Below the pieces are notes generated by a model that was not told the origin of the DNA, searched no databases, and saw only the letters and a list, made by a program, of their open reading frames with translations. This document shows positions 27,292-34,241 of a stretch of DNA of 58,194 bases, piece after piece (the stretch's first letter is position 1; each line of letters starts with the position of its first letter). A program made the position numbers and the translations under genes. Where the stretch lies: the NCBI GenBank assembly GCA_016210565.1, contig JACQUA010000120.1, forward strand, positions 1 through 58,194, read 5' to 3'. The stretch is from Chloroflexota bacterium. GTDB lineage: Bacteria > Chloroflexota > Dehalococcoidia > JACQUA01.

Positions 27292-28419
27292 TTACACCAG
27301 CTCGAGCTGCAGCATCTCCAGGAAGGCTTCTACCCTGGTGCGGAACTGCCCCACCGGAACGGTTATGTCAAATTCGAGGAATATGGACGGGATGCCATTA
27401 TCTTTGAGCATATTCATGATGGGCGGGATGTCGAACTCGTGGGGGTCGCAGAATTTCTGCTGGACCACAATAGCCCCCTGCACGTTGTATTCTTTGGCCA
27501 GATTCAGGATAAAGGGGAAGCGGTTCCGCTTTTCCCAGTCCTTCGCCGGGCAGGCAGGCCGGTTTATATATCTCAGAGCAATGGCATTATTCCGATCTTC
27601 CATGGGCTGGACTTCATTCCAGAAATACCTCGTCCCGTCACAGACGTCGTCGATGACTATGATCGCGTCGAGACCCTCGCACAGTTCCAGGAACTCGACA
27701 CTGTCGAGAATGCTGCTGATAACCATCAGCCTCGTCCCCGGCTTCGGCAGGTCTTTTCTGGTGGGCAACTCCTTGAGAGCTTTTTCGAGCAGCTTATTAT
27801 GTTCGGCTTTATCGCTCACCATGCTGGACAGGACCATATGCGTCGCTTCGGTCCCCGAGATAAGGGGTTGCTCGCCCCTTCTCGTCTCGTAAACCTGCCT
27901 CATCAAGCGCCGGTTGGTGTTGTAAACATCTATGGCGTTGTCCAGATCCTTATCAGTGATAGGCTTGCCCGTGAACTCCTCAAGCGATTTCCTGAAGTCG
28001 GCGACTTCCTTGGTCAGGAGTGGTTCGGCCCGCGGGCTCTGCACCTTGGCCGGGACGAAGATGTACCTTTGATACTTCATCGGCACGTGCTTGGTCCAGG
28101 AGGCAAAGGTCTGCCGCATGTGGAGGCAGCTATGGGCATAGACGATGCCGTCGCAGTAGTTGTACCGACCCTGCAATCCCTGGGCCAGGATATCGCGGGA
28201 GAAAGGACAGAACATCGTATAGATATGGGGTTCGGTGACGTCCTGAGGTTCGTGGCTGCCCAGGACGCGGACAGGCAGGATACCGGCGGCATAGATGACC
28301 TCTTCGGGGACGTAGGTGCAAAGATAACCGAAGACCTGTTTGCCGGTCCTGGCCTTCCAATCCCTGGCATACTGGTGGCGGTTCTGAAAGATCTTCCTAA
28401 ACTGGTCCAGTGTTTCCAT
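27292..28419 (-). CDS. bzdN: Benzoyl-CoA reductase subunit, BzdN/BcrC type
   Basis: A 375-residue member of the HgdB/BcrC family and the smaller partner of the catalytic pair in class I benzoyl-CoA reductases. VFGYLCTYVPEEVIYAAGILPVR near the N-terminus, MFCPFSRDILAQG, YAHSCLHMRQTF and QQKFCDPHEFD carry the conserved cysteines expected for 4Fe-4S ligation. ATG at 28419 with AAGGAG upstream. It is the first gene of the operon, about 220 bases downstream of a consensus promoter. Length fits BzdN/BcrC (about 380) better than BcrB (about 440). A 2-hydroxyacyl-CoA dehydratase subunit is the main alternative; operon context argues against it. Confidence 0.87.
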   Translation of the reverse strand: METLDQFRKIFQNRHQYARDWKARTGKQVFGYLCTYVPEEVIYAAGILPVRVLGSHEPQDVTEPHIYTMFCPFSRDILAQGLQGRYNYCDGIVYAHSCLHMRQTFASWTKHVPMKYQRYIFVPAKVQSPRAEPLLTKEVADFRKSLEEFTGKPITDKDLDNAIDVYNTNRRLMRQVYETRRGEQPLISGTEATHMVLSSMVSDKAEHNKLLEKALKELPTRKDLPKPGTRLMVISSILDSVEFLELCEGLDAIIVIDDVCDGTRYFWNEVQPMEDRNNAIALRYINRPACPAKDWEKRNRFPFILNLAKEYNVQGAIVVQQKFCDPHEFDIPPIMNMLKDNGIPSIFLEFDITVPVGQFRTRVEAFLEMLQLELV

Positions 28420-28607
28420 GCGTGTTTATCTCCTTGGGAAAAGTATTCCGCTTGTATAAGCACTCAATGCGTTTGCACCAGTCACGGCCGCACCGCCGCA
28501 CAAGGAAAATGGGAAAGAACCGTAGAAGCGAATGATGTTCACTCTGAGCTGGTTATCTCTCAGTGCCGTCACGGGAAGACGGTCGCGACGACGGCGTTTG
28601 GATCAGA

Positions 28608-28634
28608 TTAGTTTCAGGCATGAAAGGAAACTAA
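28608..28634 (-). promoter_or_regulatory. Perfect inverted repeat at the predicted transcript start of the bzd operon
   Basis: TTAGTTTC at 28608-28615 and GAAACTAA at 28627-28634 are perfect 8-bp arms with an 11-base spacer. The repeat spans roughly +4 to +30 of the transcript predicted from the adjacent promoter, a usual place for a repressor to bind. The regulator is unknown. Confidence 0.55.
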
Positions 28635-28644
28635 ATGCACGCTA

Positions 28645-28674
28645 ATTATATTCCAAATTTGATACATATGTCAA
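28645..28674 (-). promoter_or_regulatory. Strong sigma-70 promoter of the benzoyl-CoA reductase operon
   Basis: On the minus strand a perfect TTGACA (28669-28674) and a perfect TATAAT (28645-28650) are 18 bases apart, the best promoter match noticed in the window. TTTGA/TCAAA half-sites overlap the -35. The predicted leader to BzdN is about 220 bases. Nothing coding was seen in 28420-28835 apart from these sites. Confidence 0.75.
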
Positions 28675-28835
28675 ATCAACCGGCAGCCAGCTCGGCCCAG
28701 CTCGCCTCGCATCCTGACCCTGACCCCCCGCTTCCCGCTTTCGATTCCCAGCTATCCTTTTTCCGGTGATGCCGTTATACTATATGCACGTGATAACATA
28801 GCCGCTCCCGCCTGCGGGACGGCGGGAGTTGTCAG

Positions 28836-29390
28836 GTGCAAAATGAAGAACAGGGCCTCGTCGAGAGGGCCAGGCGGAAAGACCTGGAAGCCTTGAGCCG
28901 CCTGTACGAGGCCAATTTCGTAAAGATTTATCGATACATATTCATCCGGGTTACCGACAAGACGGAGGCAGAGGACCTGACTCAGCAGGTCTTTTTGCGG
29001 GTCATCCAGTCCATTGATTCGTACCATTGGAAAGGGTTGCCGTTCTCGGCCTGGCTCTTCCGCATCGCCCACAATCTGATCATCGATCACGTCAGGAAAA
29101 GGCAACGGGGACCCCAGTTCACCGAATACGTTTCACAGGAGGACCCGAAGGACAGGCCACCGGAGGACCAGGCTGAAGAATGGCTCATGATGGACACCGT
29201 CAAGGTTGCCCTCAAGCAATTGACCCAGCTCCAGCAGGAAGTGATTTCCCTGCGTTTCGCCGCCGGCCTTTCGATAATGGAAACGGCCCAGGCGATGGGC
29301 AGGAACGAAGGCGCCATCAAGGCCCTGCAGCACAGCGCCCTGGAAAGCCTGCGGAGAATCATGGGCGTCAAGGTAAACAATGAGCGATAA
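28836..29390 (+). CDS. RNA polymerase sigma factor, ECF (sigma-70 family)
   Basis: A 184-residue ECF sigma factor. Region 2 is at about residues 20-90, with LYEANFVKIYRYIFIRV, TEAEDLTQQVFLRV and PFSAWLFRIAHNLIIDHVRKR. Region 4 is at about 125-175, with LTQLQQEVISLRFAAGLSIMETAQAMGRNEGAIKALQ. GTG start at 28836 (in GTCAGGTGCAAAATGAAG). Its end overlaps the next gene by 11 bases, so the DUF5667 membrane protein is probably its partner or anti-sigma. A TATACT hexamer at 28776-28781 is a possible -10 without a clear -35. Confidence 0.93.
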   Translation: MQNEEQGLVERARRKDLEALSRLYEANFVKIYRYIFIRVTDKTEAEDLTQQVFLRVIQSIDSYHWKGLPFSAWLFRIAHNLIIDHVRKRQRGPQFTEYVSQEDPKDRPPEDQAEEWLMMDTVKVALKQLTQLQQEVISLRFAAGLSIMETAQAMGRNEGAIKALQHSALESLRRIMGVKVNNER

Positions 29391-30231
29391 GTTCGAAGAT
29401 ATTCTAAATAGTTGCCTGGATCGGCTGATTTCCAGAGGCGAGAGCCTGGAGACTGTTCTGCAAGGCCACCCGGAACATGCCGCGAGGCTGAAGCCCCTCC
29501 TCAAGACCGCGCTGGCCGTCTCCCGGGCAGCCACGACAGCGTCCGGCATCGAGCTCCGCGCCCGAGGCCTGGCGCGCTTCCGCTCCGCGGCGACGCCGGC
29601 GCAAAAACCGGACAAGAAAAAGGGAATGGCATTTCCGTGGGCCTGGCATCGCCCCTGGTTGACGGCCGCCTCGATAGCCCTGGCGGTGCTGGTGGCGGCG
29701 GGGGGCACCGCCTTTGCGGCGGCGGGAAGCATGCCGGACCAGCCGCTTTACCCGGTGAAGATAGCTACCGAGCAAATTCAAACCGCCGTGGCGCCGTCGG
29801 CCCTGGGGAAAGCTCAGTTGGAAGCCAGGCTGGCCGAAAGACGCATCGAGGAACTTTCGTATATCGTCGGCAAGGACAAGCCGGAAGCGGTGGAAAGGCT
29901 ATCGGAACGGCTCTACTCGCATTACAGCAGAATCGAGGACCTGGTGCTTGGCGAACTGGAAGATGCTGAGAAGTCTGACGTCACCCCCGTTCCGAAAGCC
30001 CATCCCAAACCGAAGAGGGTGTTGCGGGGCGACGGCCAAAAACTGAAGGAATTGAAGGAACTCAAGAGGATTATCCGGGAGAACTTTCCCAGGCACGAGG
30101 CCGCGCTGAAGAATATCGAAGTCAGGGCGGCTAAAGGAGCCCGCCCGGCGGTGAAGAAGGCGGTGGAGAGATCATTGAACGGCTACAAGAGGGCCGTGGC
30201 GGCGGCCGATGATGTGGAAGAATCACCGTAG
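29380..30231 (+). CDS. DUF5667-domain membrane protein, likely partner/anti-sigma of the ECF factor
   Basis: A 283-residue protein. The N-terminal cytosolic part (about 1-85) begins FEDILNSCLDRLISRGESLETVL, the kind of short helical domain that precedes DUF5667. One transmembrane helix lies at about 93-115 (TAASIALAVLVAAGGTAFAAA). The outer domain MPDQPLYPVKIATEQIQ through LAERRIEELSYIVGK and YSHYSRIEDL is a charged helical bundle. Translation is coupled to the sigma gene by overlap. Regulation of the sigma factor is inferred from gene pairing; no zinc-binding anti-sigma HxxxCxxC motif is present. Confidence 0.8.
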   Translation: MSDKFEDILNSCLDRLISRGESLETVLQGHPEHAARLKPLLKTALAVSRAATTASGIELRARGLARFRSAATPAQKPDKKKGMAFPWAWHRPWLTAASIALAVLVAAGGTAFAAAGSMPDQPLYPVKIATEQIQTAVAPSALGKAQLEARLAERRIEELSYIVGKDKPEAVERLSERLYSHYSRIEDLVLGELEDAEKSDVTPVPKAHPKPKRVLRGDGQKLKELKELKRIIRENFPRHEAALKNIEVRAAKGARPAVKKAVERSLNGYKRAVAAADDVEESP

Positions 30232-30336
30232 GGGCGAACCCATGTGTTCGCCCGCCGGGAGAGACATCGGCGGAATTCCGACGCCCACCCCGATGCAACG
30301 GGGCGCGACCGTTGGGATTTTCTCAGGAATGATGTT

Positions 30337-30374
30337 TGAAATCCCCCTTAATCCCCCTTTTTCAAAGGGGGACA
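30337..30374. repeat. AATCCCCCTT...AAAGGGGGA repeat element
   Basis: GAAATCCCCCTTAATCCCCC followed by CTTTTTCAAAGGGGGAC, a short C-rich palindrome of the same family as 13978, 34136 and 56743. It lies between the DUF5667 and DUF5666 genes, 38 bases before the start of the latter. Confidence 0.65.
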
Positions 30375-30411
30375 TGTATTTGTTCGTTGAGCACTGCAAA
30401 GGAGGCAACAA

Positions 30412-31191
30412 ATGAGGAAACTGAGAGTAGTCGGACTTATTATCATGGCGGTTCTGGTGGCAGGGGCCGGGGTTTGGGCGGCAGTTCCCGCGCTGGCCAG
30501 GGGTCCAGTCCCGGACCAGGCCTCGCTGTCCCCCACCGGCGACGAAGCGCCCGGTGCGCCCGGGCCGGGGCCGATGCGGCGCATGGCCCGGATGTCCGTC
30601 AACGGCAATGTCAAGACGATCACCCTGGATAGCGCCGGCAAGATACAGACCATTGTCCTAACCAATCTGCGCGGCAGGGATGTAACCTTCCAGGTCAACG
30701 AAAACACCCAGTACCGGTTCGCCCTGGGGATAACAACGGTAAGCGTCGGTAACTTCGTCACCGTTTTCGGTCGCCGCCAGCCCAATGCCAACCCGGTGGC
30801 CGGGATGGTCATCGTGAACTCGATCAAGTCGGTCTATTTCATTACCGGTAAGGTGACAGCCAAGGGCGCGGATTCCTTCACGGTCAAGATGCAAGACAAA
30901 GAGTACGTCATCAAAGTTGACGCCAATACGAAGTACCGGATTATAACACCTCCCGCCCGCCAGGCGAGGGGCCAGGGCAGGCCGCAGGGGAGGCCGGCGC
31001 CGACCATCACCAGCGGCACTTTCGCGGATGTCAAGGTGGACCTGAGGGTCACGGTGCGGGCCACTGGAACGCTGGATAACCTGTTGGCTACCAACGTCAA
31101 CATCTTCCTCCCTCCACCGCCGCCCCCTCCCACACCGACACCCACCCCCGGCGCCAGCGCCAAACCAGCGTCGCTTCGAACGACCTATTAG
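30412..31191 (+). CDS. Secreted DUF5666-domain protein
   Basis: A 259-residue exported protein. The signal peptide is at residues 1-31 (LRVVGLIIMAVLVAGAGVWAA, cleavage near ALA-RG). Two or three small beta domains follow, with repeating cores NGNVKTITLDSAGKIQTIVL, FQVNENTQYRF and TGKVTAKGADSFTVKMQDKE, the DUF5666 pattern. A PPPPPPPTPTPTPG tail ends the protein. AAAGGAGG precedes the ATG at 30412. It is downstream of the ECF/DUF5667 pair and probably belongs to the same regulon. Function unknown; an envelope or stress role is only a guess. Confidence 0.8.
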   Translation: MRKLRVVGLIIMAVLVAGAGVWAAVPALARGPVPDQASLSPTGDEAPGAPGPGPMRRMARMSVNGNVKTITLDSAGKIQTIVLTNLRGRDVTFQVNENTQYRFALGITTVSVGNFVTVFGRRQPNANPVAGMVIVNSIKSVYFITGKVTAKGADSFTVKMQDKEYVIKVDANTKYRIITPPARQARGQGRPQGRPAPTITSGTFADVKVDLRVTVRATGTLDNLLATNVNIFLPPPPPPPTPTPTPGASAKPASLRTTY

Positions 31192-31214
31192 GAAGTTTTT
31201 GGGATCAGACGAAA

Positions 31215-31250
31215 AAAGGGCGGGTCCCCACGGGGACCCGCCCTTTCTTT
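31215..31250. terminator. Strong intrinsic terminator (bidirectional)
   Basis: AAAGGGCGGGTCCCC at 31215-31229 and GGGGACCCGCCCTTT at 31232-31246 form a perfect 15-bp stem, followed by TTTCTTT on the plus strand and preceded by AAAAAA, so it would also serve the convergent ABC gene. Confidence 0.9.
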
Positions 31251-31283
31251 ATGCACCGCGCCCAACCCGGCAGAATATGGCGC

Positions 31284-32045
31284 CTACCGGTTTTGCTTCA
31301 ACGCGCTGGCCGCGTCGTAGCACCGGATGAAATCGGCCACGAAGGAATCCCGCGGATGTTCGTATACCTCCCGCGGAGTACCAATCTGGACTATCTTTCC
31401 GTCCTTCATAACCGCCAGTCTATCCGTCACCGCCAGAGCATCGGTTATGTTGTGAGTCACGATGACCGTCGTCATGTTGTACTCATCATGGATCCTTCTT
31501 AGCTCTCCCCTGATTTTCACCCGGGACGGCGGGTCCAGGTTCGACATGGGTTCGTCCAGCAGGAGCGCCTTCGGTGGCACCACCAGGGCGCGGCCCAGGG
31601 CGATCCTTTGTTGTTGGCCGCCGGAAAGCTCGTCAGGCTTGCGATCGTGAAAAGCGTCATTCACGCCGACGCTGGCGTTGACTTTCCTGACGCGGTCCAG
31701 GATGTCCTGCTGCAACCAGTTCCGCAGCTTCATCGGGAAGCTGATGTTGGTCAGCTTGCGGGAGTCAAACACCTTCATGTGGGGCCACAGGGCATAGCTC
31801 TGGAAGACCAGTTGAATGTTGCGCTTCTCCGTTTTGATGTCATTCGCCAGCTCCCCTCCAATATATACTTCCCCCTCGTCGGGCCTTTCCAGCCCGGCGA
31901 TGATGCGCAGCAGCGTGGTCTTGCCGCACGCGGACGGACCGACAATGCCCAGGAACTCCCTGTCCCTGATATCCAGGGTGAGCCCGTCAACAGCCGTCAA
32001 CCGGCCGAACCTCTTGGTTATGCCGACAAGCTTTATGTCCGCCAT
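31284..32045 (-). CDS. ABC transporter ATP-binding protein (CysA/PotA/UgpC type)
   Basis: A 253-residue ABC ATPase. Walker A GPSACGKTT is near residue 37, Q-loop LVFQSYALWPH near 80, signature LSGGQQQRIALGRAL near 138, Walker B ALLLDEPMSNLD near 158 and H-loop VTHN near 192. The helical region matches importers for sulfate, spermidine/putrescine or sugars, but the C-terminal TOBE regulatory domain of those (about 100 residues) is absent. No permease or binding-protein gene is next to it, so it is an orphan here and its substrate is unknown. Confidence 0.88.
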   Translation of the reverse strand: MADIKLVGITKRFGRLTAVDGLTLDIRDREFLGIVGPSACGKTTLLRIIAGLERPDEGEVYIGGELANDIKTEKRNIQLVFQSYALWPHMKVFDSRKLTNISFPMKLRNWLQQDILDRVRKVNASVGVNDAFHDRKPDELSGGQQQRIALGRALVVPPKALLLDEPMSNLDPPSRVKIRGELRRIHDEYNMTTVIVTHNITDALAVTDRLAVMKDGKIVQIGTPREVYEHPRDSFVADFIRCYDAASALKQNR

Positions 32046-32205
32046 GGGATTCGAAAATTACAGATTACAGATTGCAGATTACGAGACTACACATCGAGGA
32101 TCGCTGTCAATCTGAATTATAGGCGGGTGCCAGGGCGGTAGTCAAGCGAGCGAGGCTTCCAAGGGGGTGGGGCTACTGGCTACTACCTGCTGGCTACTTC
32201 CCGAC

Positions 32206-33600
32206 CTACCTCGGAAAGACCCTGAGGATACGGTCGTCACCGCTTGAGGGTCTTCCCCGGCCGTCACGGTTGTTGGTGATTATGTAAAGTGCCCCGTCCC
32301 GCCCTTCGATAACATCCCTCAGACGGCCGAGCGTACCGGGAAAGAGGGCTTCACTGGCGTCTACCTGTTCGAACACCGGCGGCGTCAGCGCCAGTCTGCG
32401 GAGGTGTTCGCCCCTCAGCGTGGCCAGGAACAGATTGCCCTTCCAGCCCTGGAAAAGGTCGCCCCTGTAGAAACTGGTCCCGGAGGGCGCCCAGGTGTCG
32501 GAGCCGGTCTCCACCAGGGGGTTAATGAAAGCGGCGCCCACCCCGCTTCCGGTTACCGCGGGCCAACCGTAGTTCCCCCCGGGCCGGATGACATTCACCT
32601 CGTCGTGGGCCGATGGGCCGTGCTCCGAGGCATACAAAACGCCTGTTTCCGGATGCCAGTCCAGCCCCTGGGGGTTCCGGTGCCCGAAGCTGTAGACAGG
32701 CGAGCCGGGAAAAGGGTTGTCCGGTGGGGTCGAACCGTCGGCGTTGAGACGGAGGATTTTCCCTGCCAGCGATCTCGGGTCCTGCGACAGGGCAGCCACG
32801 GCAGCATCTCCTGTGGTTATGTACAGTTTCCCGTCCGGCCCAAAGCGCAGTCGCCCGCCATCGTGGATGGACGACCCCGGAATCCCCTCCAGGATGACCA
32901 CCGGATCGGACGCCCGGCCGTTCTGCTCGGTCAACCGCACCACCCTGTTTGACAGGCCGCCGCTGGAGTTGCGGTAAGTGTAGTAGACATAGATATGACC
33001 GGTCTGGTGGAAGTCCGGGGACAGGGCAAGTCCCAGGAGTCCCGCCTCGCCCGTAGCCGCCACAGGCAGGGTCGCCACAGGCTCCGGCTGCAGCTTCCCG
33101 TTTTCAAACAGGCGTATCCTGCCCGGCCTTTCCGTGAAGAACAGCCTGTCCCGCAGGTCGAAAGCGAGCGACCACGGGACAGTCAGGTCCTGTACCAGAA
33201 CTTCGGTTGCAACGGTCGGCGGGCGAACCGGAGGAGGACTCGAAGACGCGACCGGTGAAGGCGACACTGTTATCACGGGGGGTGCCGGTTTTGGGGTAAC
33301 CGCGGGAAGGGGAGCGGGCGACGGCGACGGCGATAGCCGCGCTGTAGCCGTCGGCGGAGCGGGCGTTGCCGCCATCGTCGGACCGGCCGTGACCGCGGGT
33401 GAGCGGGCCGGTGGTGTGGCCGTCGCGGCAGACAACGGCGCGGTCTGTGTGGCGGGCGGGGCAAGGGAGGGCGCCTCCGGAACCGGTGTCGCGGGTGATG
33501 GAAGCACGCAGGAAGCCAGCACAAAGAGAATGACGAAACCCGAAGTCCGAATGACCAATCGAAGGCATCTGGCCACTCCCTGGTCATTCGTCATTCGCAC
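32206..33600 (-). CDS. Lipoprotein PQQ-dependent sugar dehydrogenase (glucose/sorbosone dehydrogenase family)
   Basis: A protein of about 464 residues. A signal with lipobox VLASC gives a membrane-anchored lipoprotein. Residues 35-135 are a Pro/Thr/Ala-rich linker. The rest is a six-bladed propeller with VPWSLAFDLRDRLFFTERPGRI, HDGGRLRFGPDGKLYITTGD, GHRNPQGLDWHPETGVLYASEHGP and GGNYGWPAVTG, the hallmark blocks of soluble aldose sugar dehydrogenases. It would oxidise sugars outside the membrane. The start is uncertain: GTG 33600, ATG 33594, GTG 33576 or TTG 33558 all keep the signal. The signal-peptide codons lie inside one arm of a repeat (33528-33674). Confidence 0.85.
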   Translation of the reverse strand: MRMTNDQGVARCLRLVIRTSGFVILFVLASCVLPSPATPVPEAPSLAPPATQTAPLSAATATPPARSPAVTAGPTMAATPAPPTATARLSPSPSPAPLPAVTPKPAPPVITVSPSPVASSSPPPVRPPTVATEVLVQDLTVPWSLAFDLRDRLFFTERPGRIRLFENGKLQPEPVATLPVAATGEAGLLGLALSPDFHQTGHIYVYYTYRNSSGGLSNRVVRLTEQNGRASDPVVILEGIPGSSIHDGGRLRFGPDGKLYITTGDAAVAALSQDPRSLAGKILRLNADGSTPPDNPFPGSPVYSFGHRNPQGLDWHPETGVLYASEHGPSAHDEVNVIRPGGNYGWPAVTGSGVGAAFINPLVETGSDTWAPSGTSFYRGDLFQGWKGNLFLATLRGEHLRRLALTPPVFEQVDASEALFPGTLGRLRDVIEGRDGALYIITNNRDGRGRPSSGDDRILRVFPR

Positions 33601-33674
33601 TTCGTAATCCTCGTCTGTTTGGTCATTCGGACTTTGTCATTCCGTTTGGTCATTCTTCATTCGGACTTTGTCAT
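33528..33674. repeat. TTGGTCATTCGGACTTTGTCATT repeats, inverted and direct
   Basis: A motif reading TTTGGTCATTCGGACTTTG occurs at 33618-33636, and partly again at 33646-33674. Its reverse complement, GAATGACG...GTCCGAATGACCA, is at 33528-33558 inside the start of the sugar dehydrogenase gene. The three form an imperfect palindrome plus a direct repeat. Confidence 0.65.
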
Positions 33675-33680
33675 TTTCTC

Positions 33681-33890
33681 TCAGGGGTAAACCTGGTTTC
33701 CGTTGTCATCTTCCAGAATGATGGCCCCTTCCGGGCAGCTTTCAGCAGCTTCCCAGAGACTTTCCTCTGACACCGAAGACGGGTCCAGCACATCCGCCCG
33801 GCGTTTTTCGTTCAGGCGGAACACGGTCGGCGCCACTGCCGCGCAGTTGCCCACCCCGGTGCATAATTTCAGATCGACCTTTATTCTCAC
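33681..33890 (-). CDS. Small ferredoxin (3Fe-4S type)
   Basis: A 69-residue ferredoxin. LKLCTGVGNCAAVAPTVFRL and the later AAESCPEGAII give three cysteines in the CxxxxxC...CP pattern of single-cluster 3Fe-4S ferredoxins that serve P450s and other oxidoreductases. The GTG at 33890 follows GGGAGGGCAA and gives the family start VRIKVDLKLC; sequence upstream is not conserved. It is divergent from the enoate reductase gene starting at 34242. It might supply electrons to a neighbouring redox enzyme, but the partner cannot be assigned. Confidence 0.85.
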   Translation of the reverse strand: MRIKVDLKLCTGVGNCAAVAPTVFRLNEKRRADVLDPSSVSEESLWEAAESCPEGAIILEDDNGNQVYP

Positions 33891-34135
33891 TTGCCCTCCC
33901 CAGTACGACAGGCTTTCCAGCCTATCGCTCGCCTGTCGCCCGGCTATCGCACCAGTATAGAGCATGCCGCGTGAAGAAATCATAAACTTCGGCGTGCCCG
34001 CATTACAAATATCTGACATCGAACCGCGGACCCTCCGGCCGGAACCCACAAGCCTCTCCAGTCTCACCTTGCTGCATCCCTGGTCCAGTATCTGCGGATG
34101 CCTTCTTTTGTGCTATAATGCCACGTCACGATCAA

Positions 34136-34206
34136 TCCTTCTCCCCCTTTGAAAAAGGGGGATCTCGGTTTCCAATCCCCCTTTGTCCCCCTTCTGCAAA
34201 GGGGGA
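34136..34206. repeat. CCCCCTTTG/CAAAGGGGG repeat pair
   Basis: TTCTCCCCCTTTGAAAAAGGGGGA followed by AATCCCCCTTTGTCCCCC and CTGCAAAGGGGGAGAAG. Two nested palindromes of the dispersed C-rich family lie just upstream of the enoate reductase start. Confidence 0.65.
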
Positions 34207-34241
34207 GAAGAATCGACCAGTTTCGAAAGGAATCCACAGCA

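Noticed and set aside
22126..28419. Operon considered as a 2-hydroxyacyl-CoA dehydratase system
   Set aside because: Two non-identical ATPase subunits, a BzdQ-like W-rich N-terminus, a terminal ferredoxin and N-O-P-Q-M order fit benzoyl-CoA reductase better, though only phylogeny would settle it.
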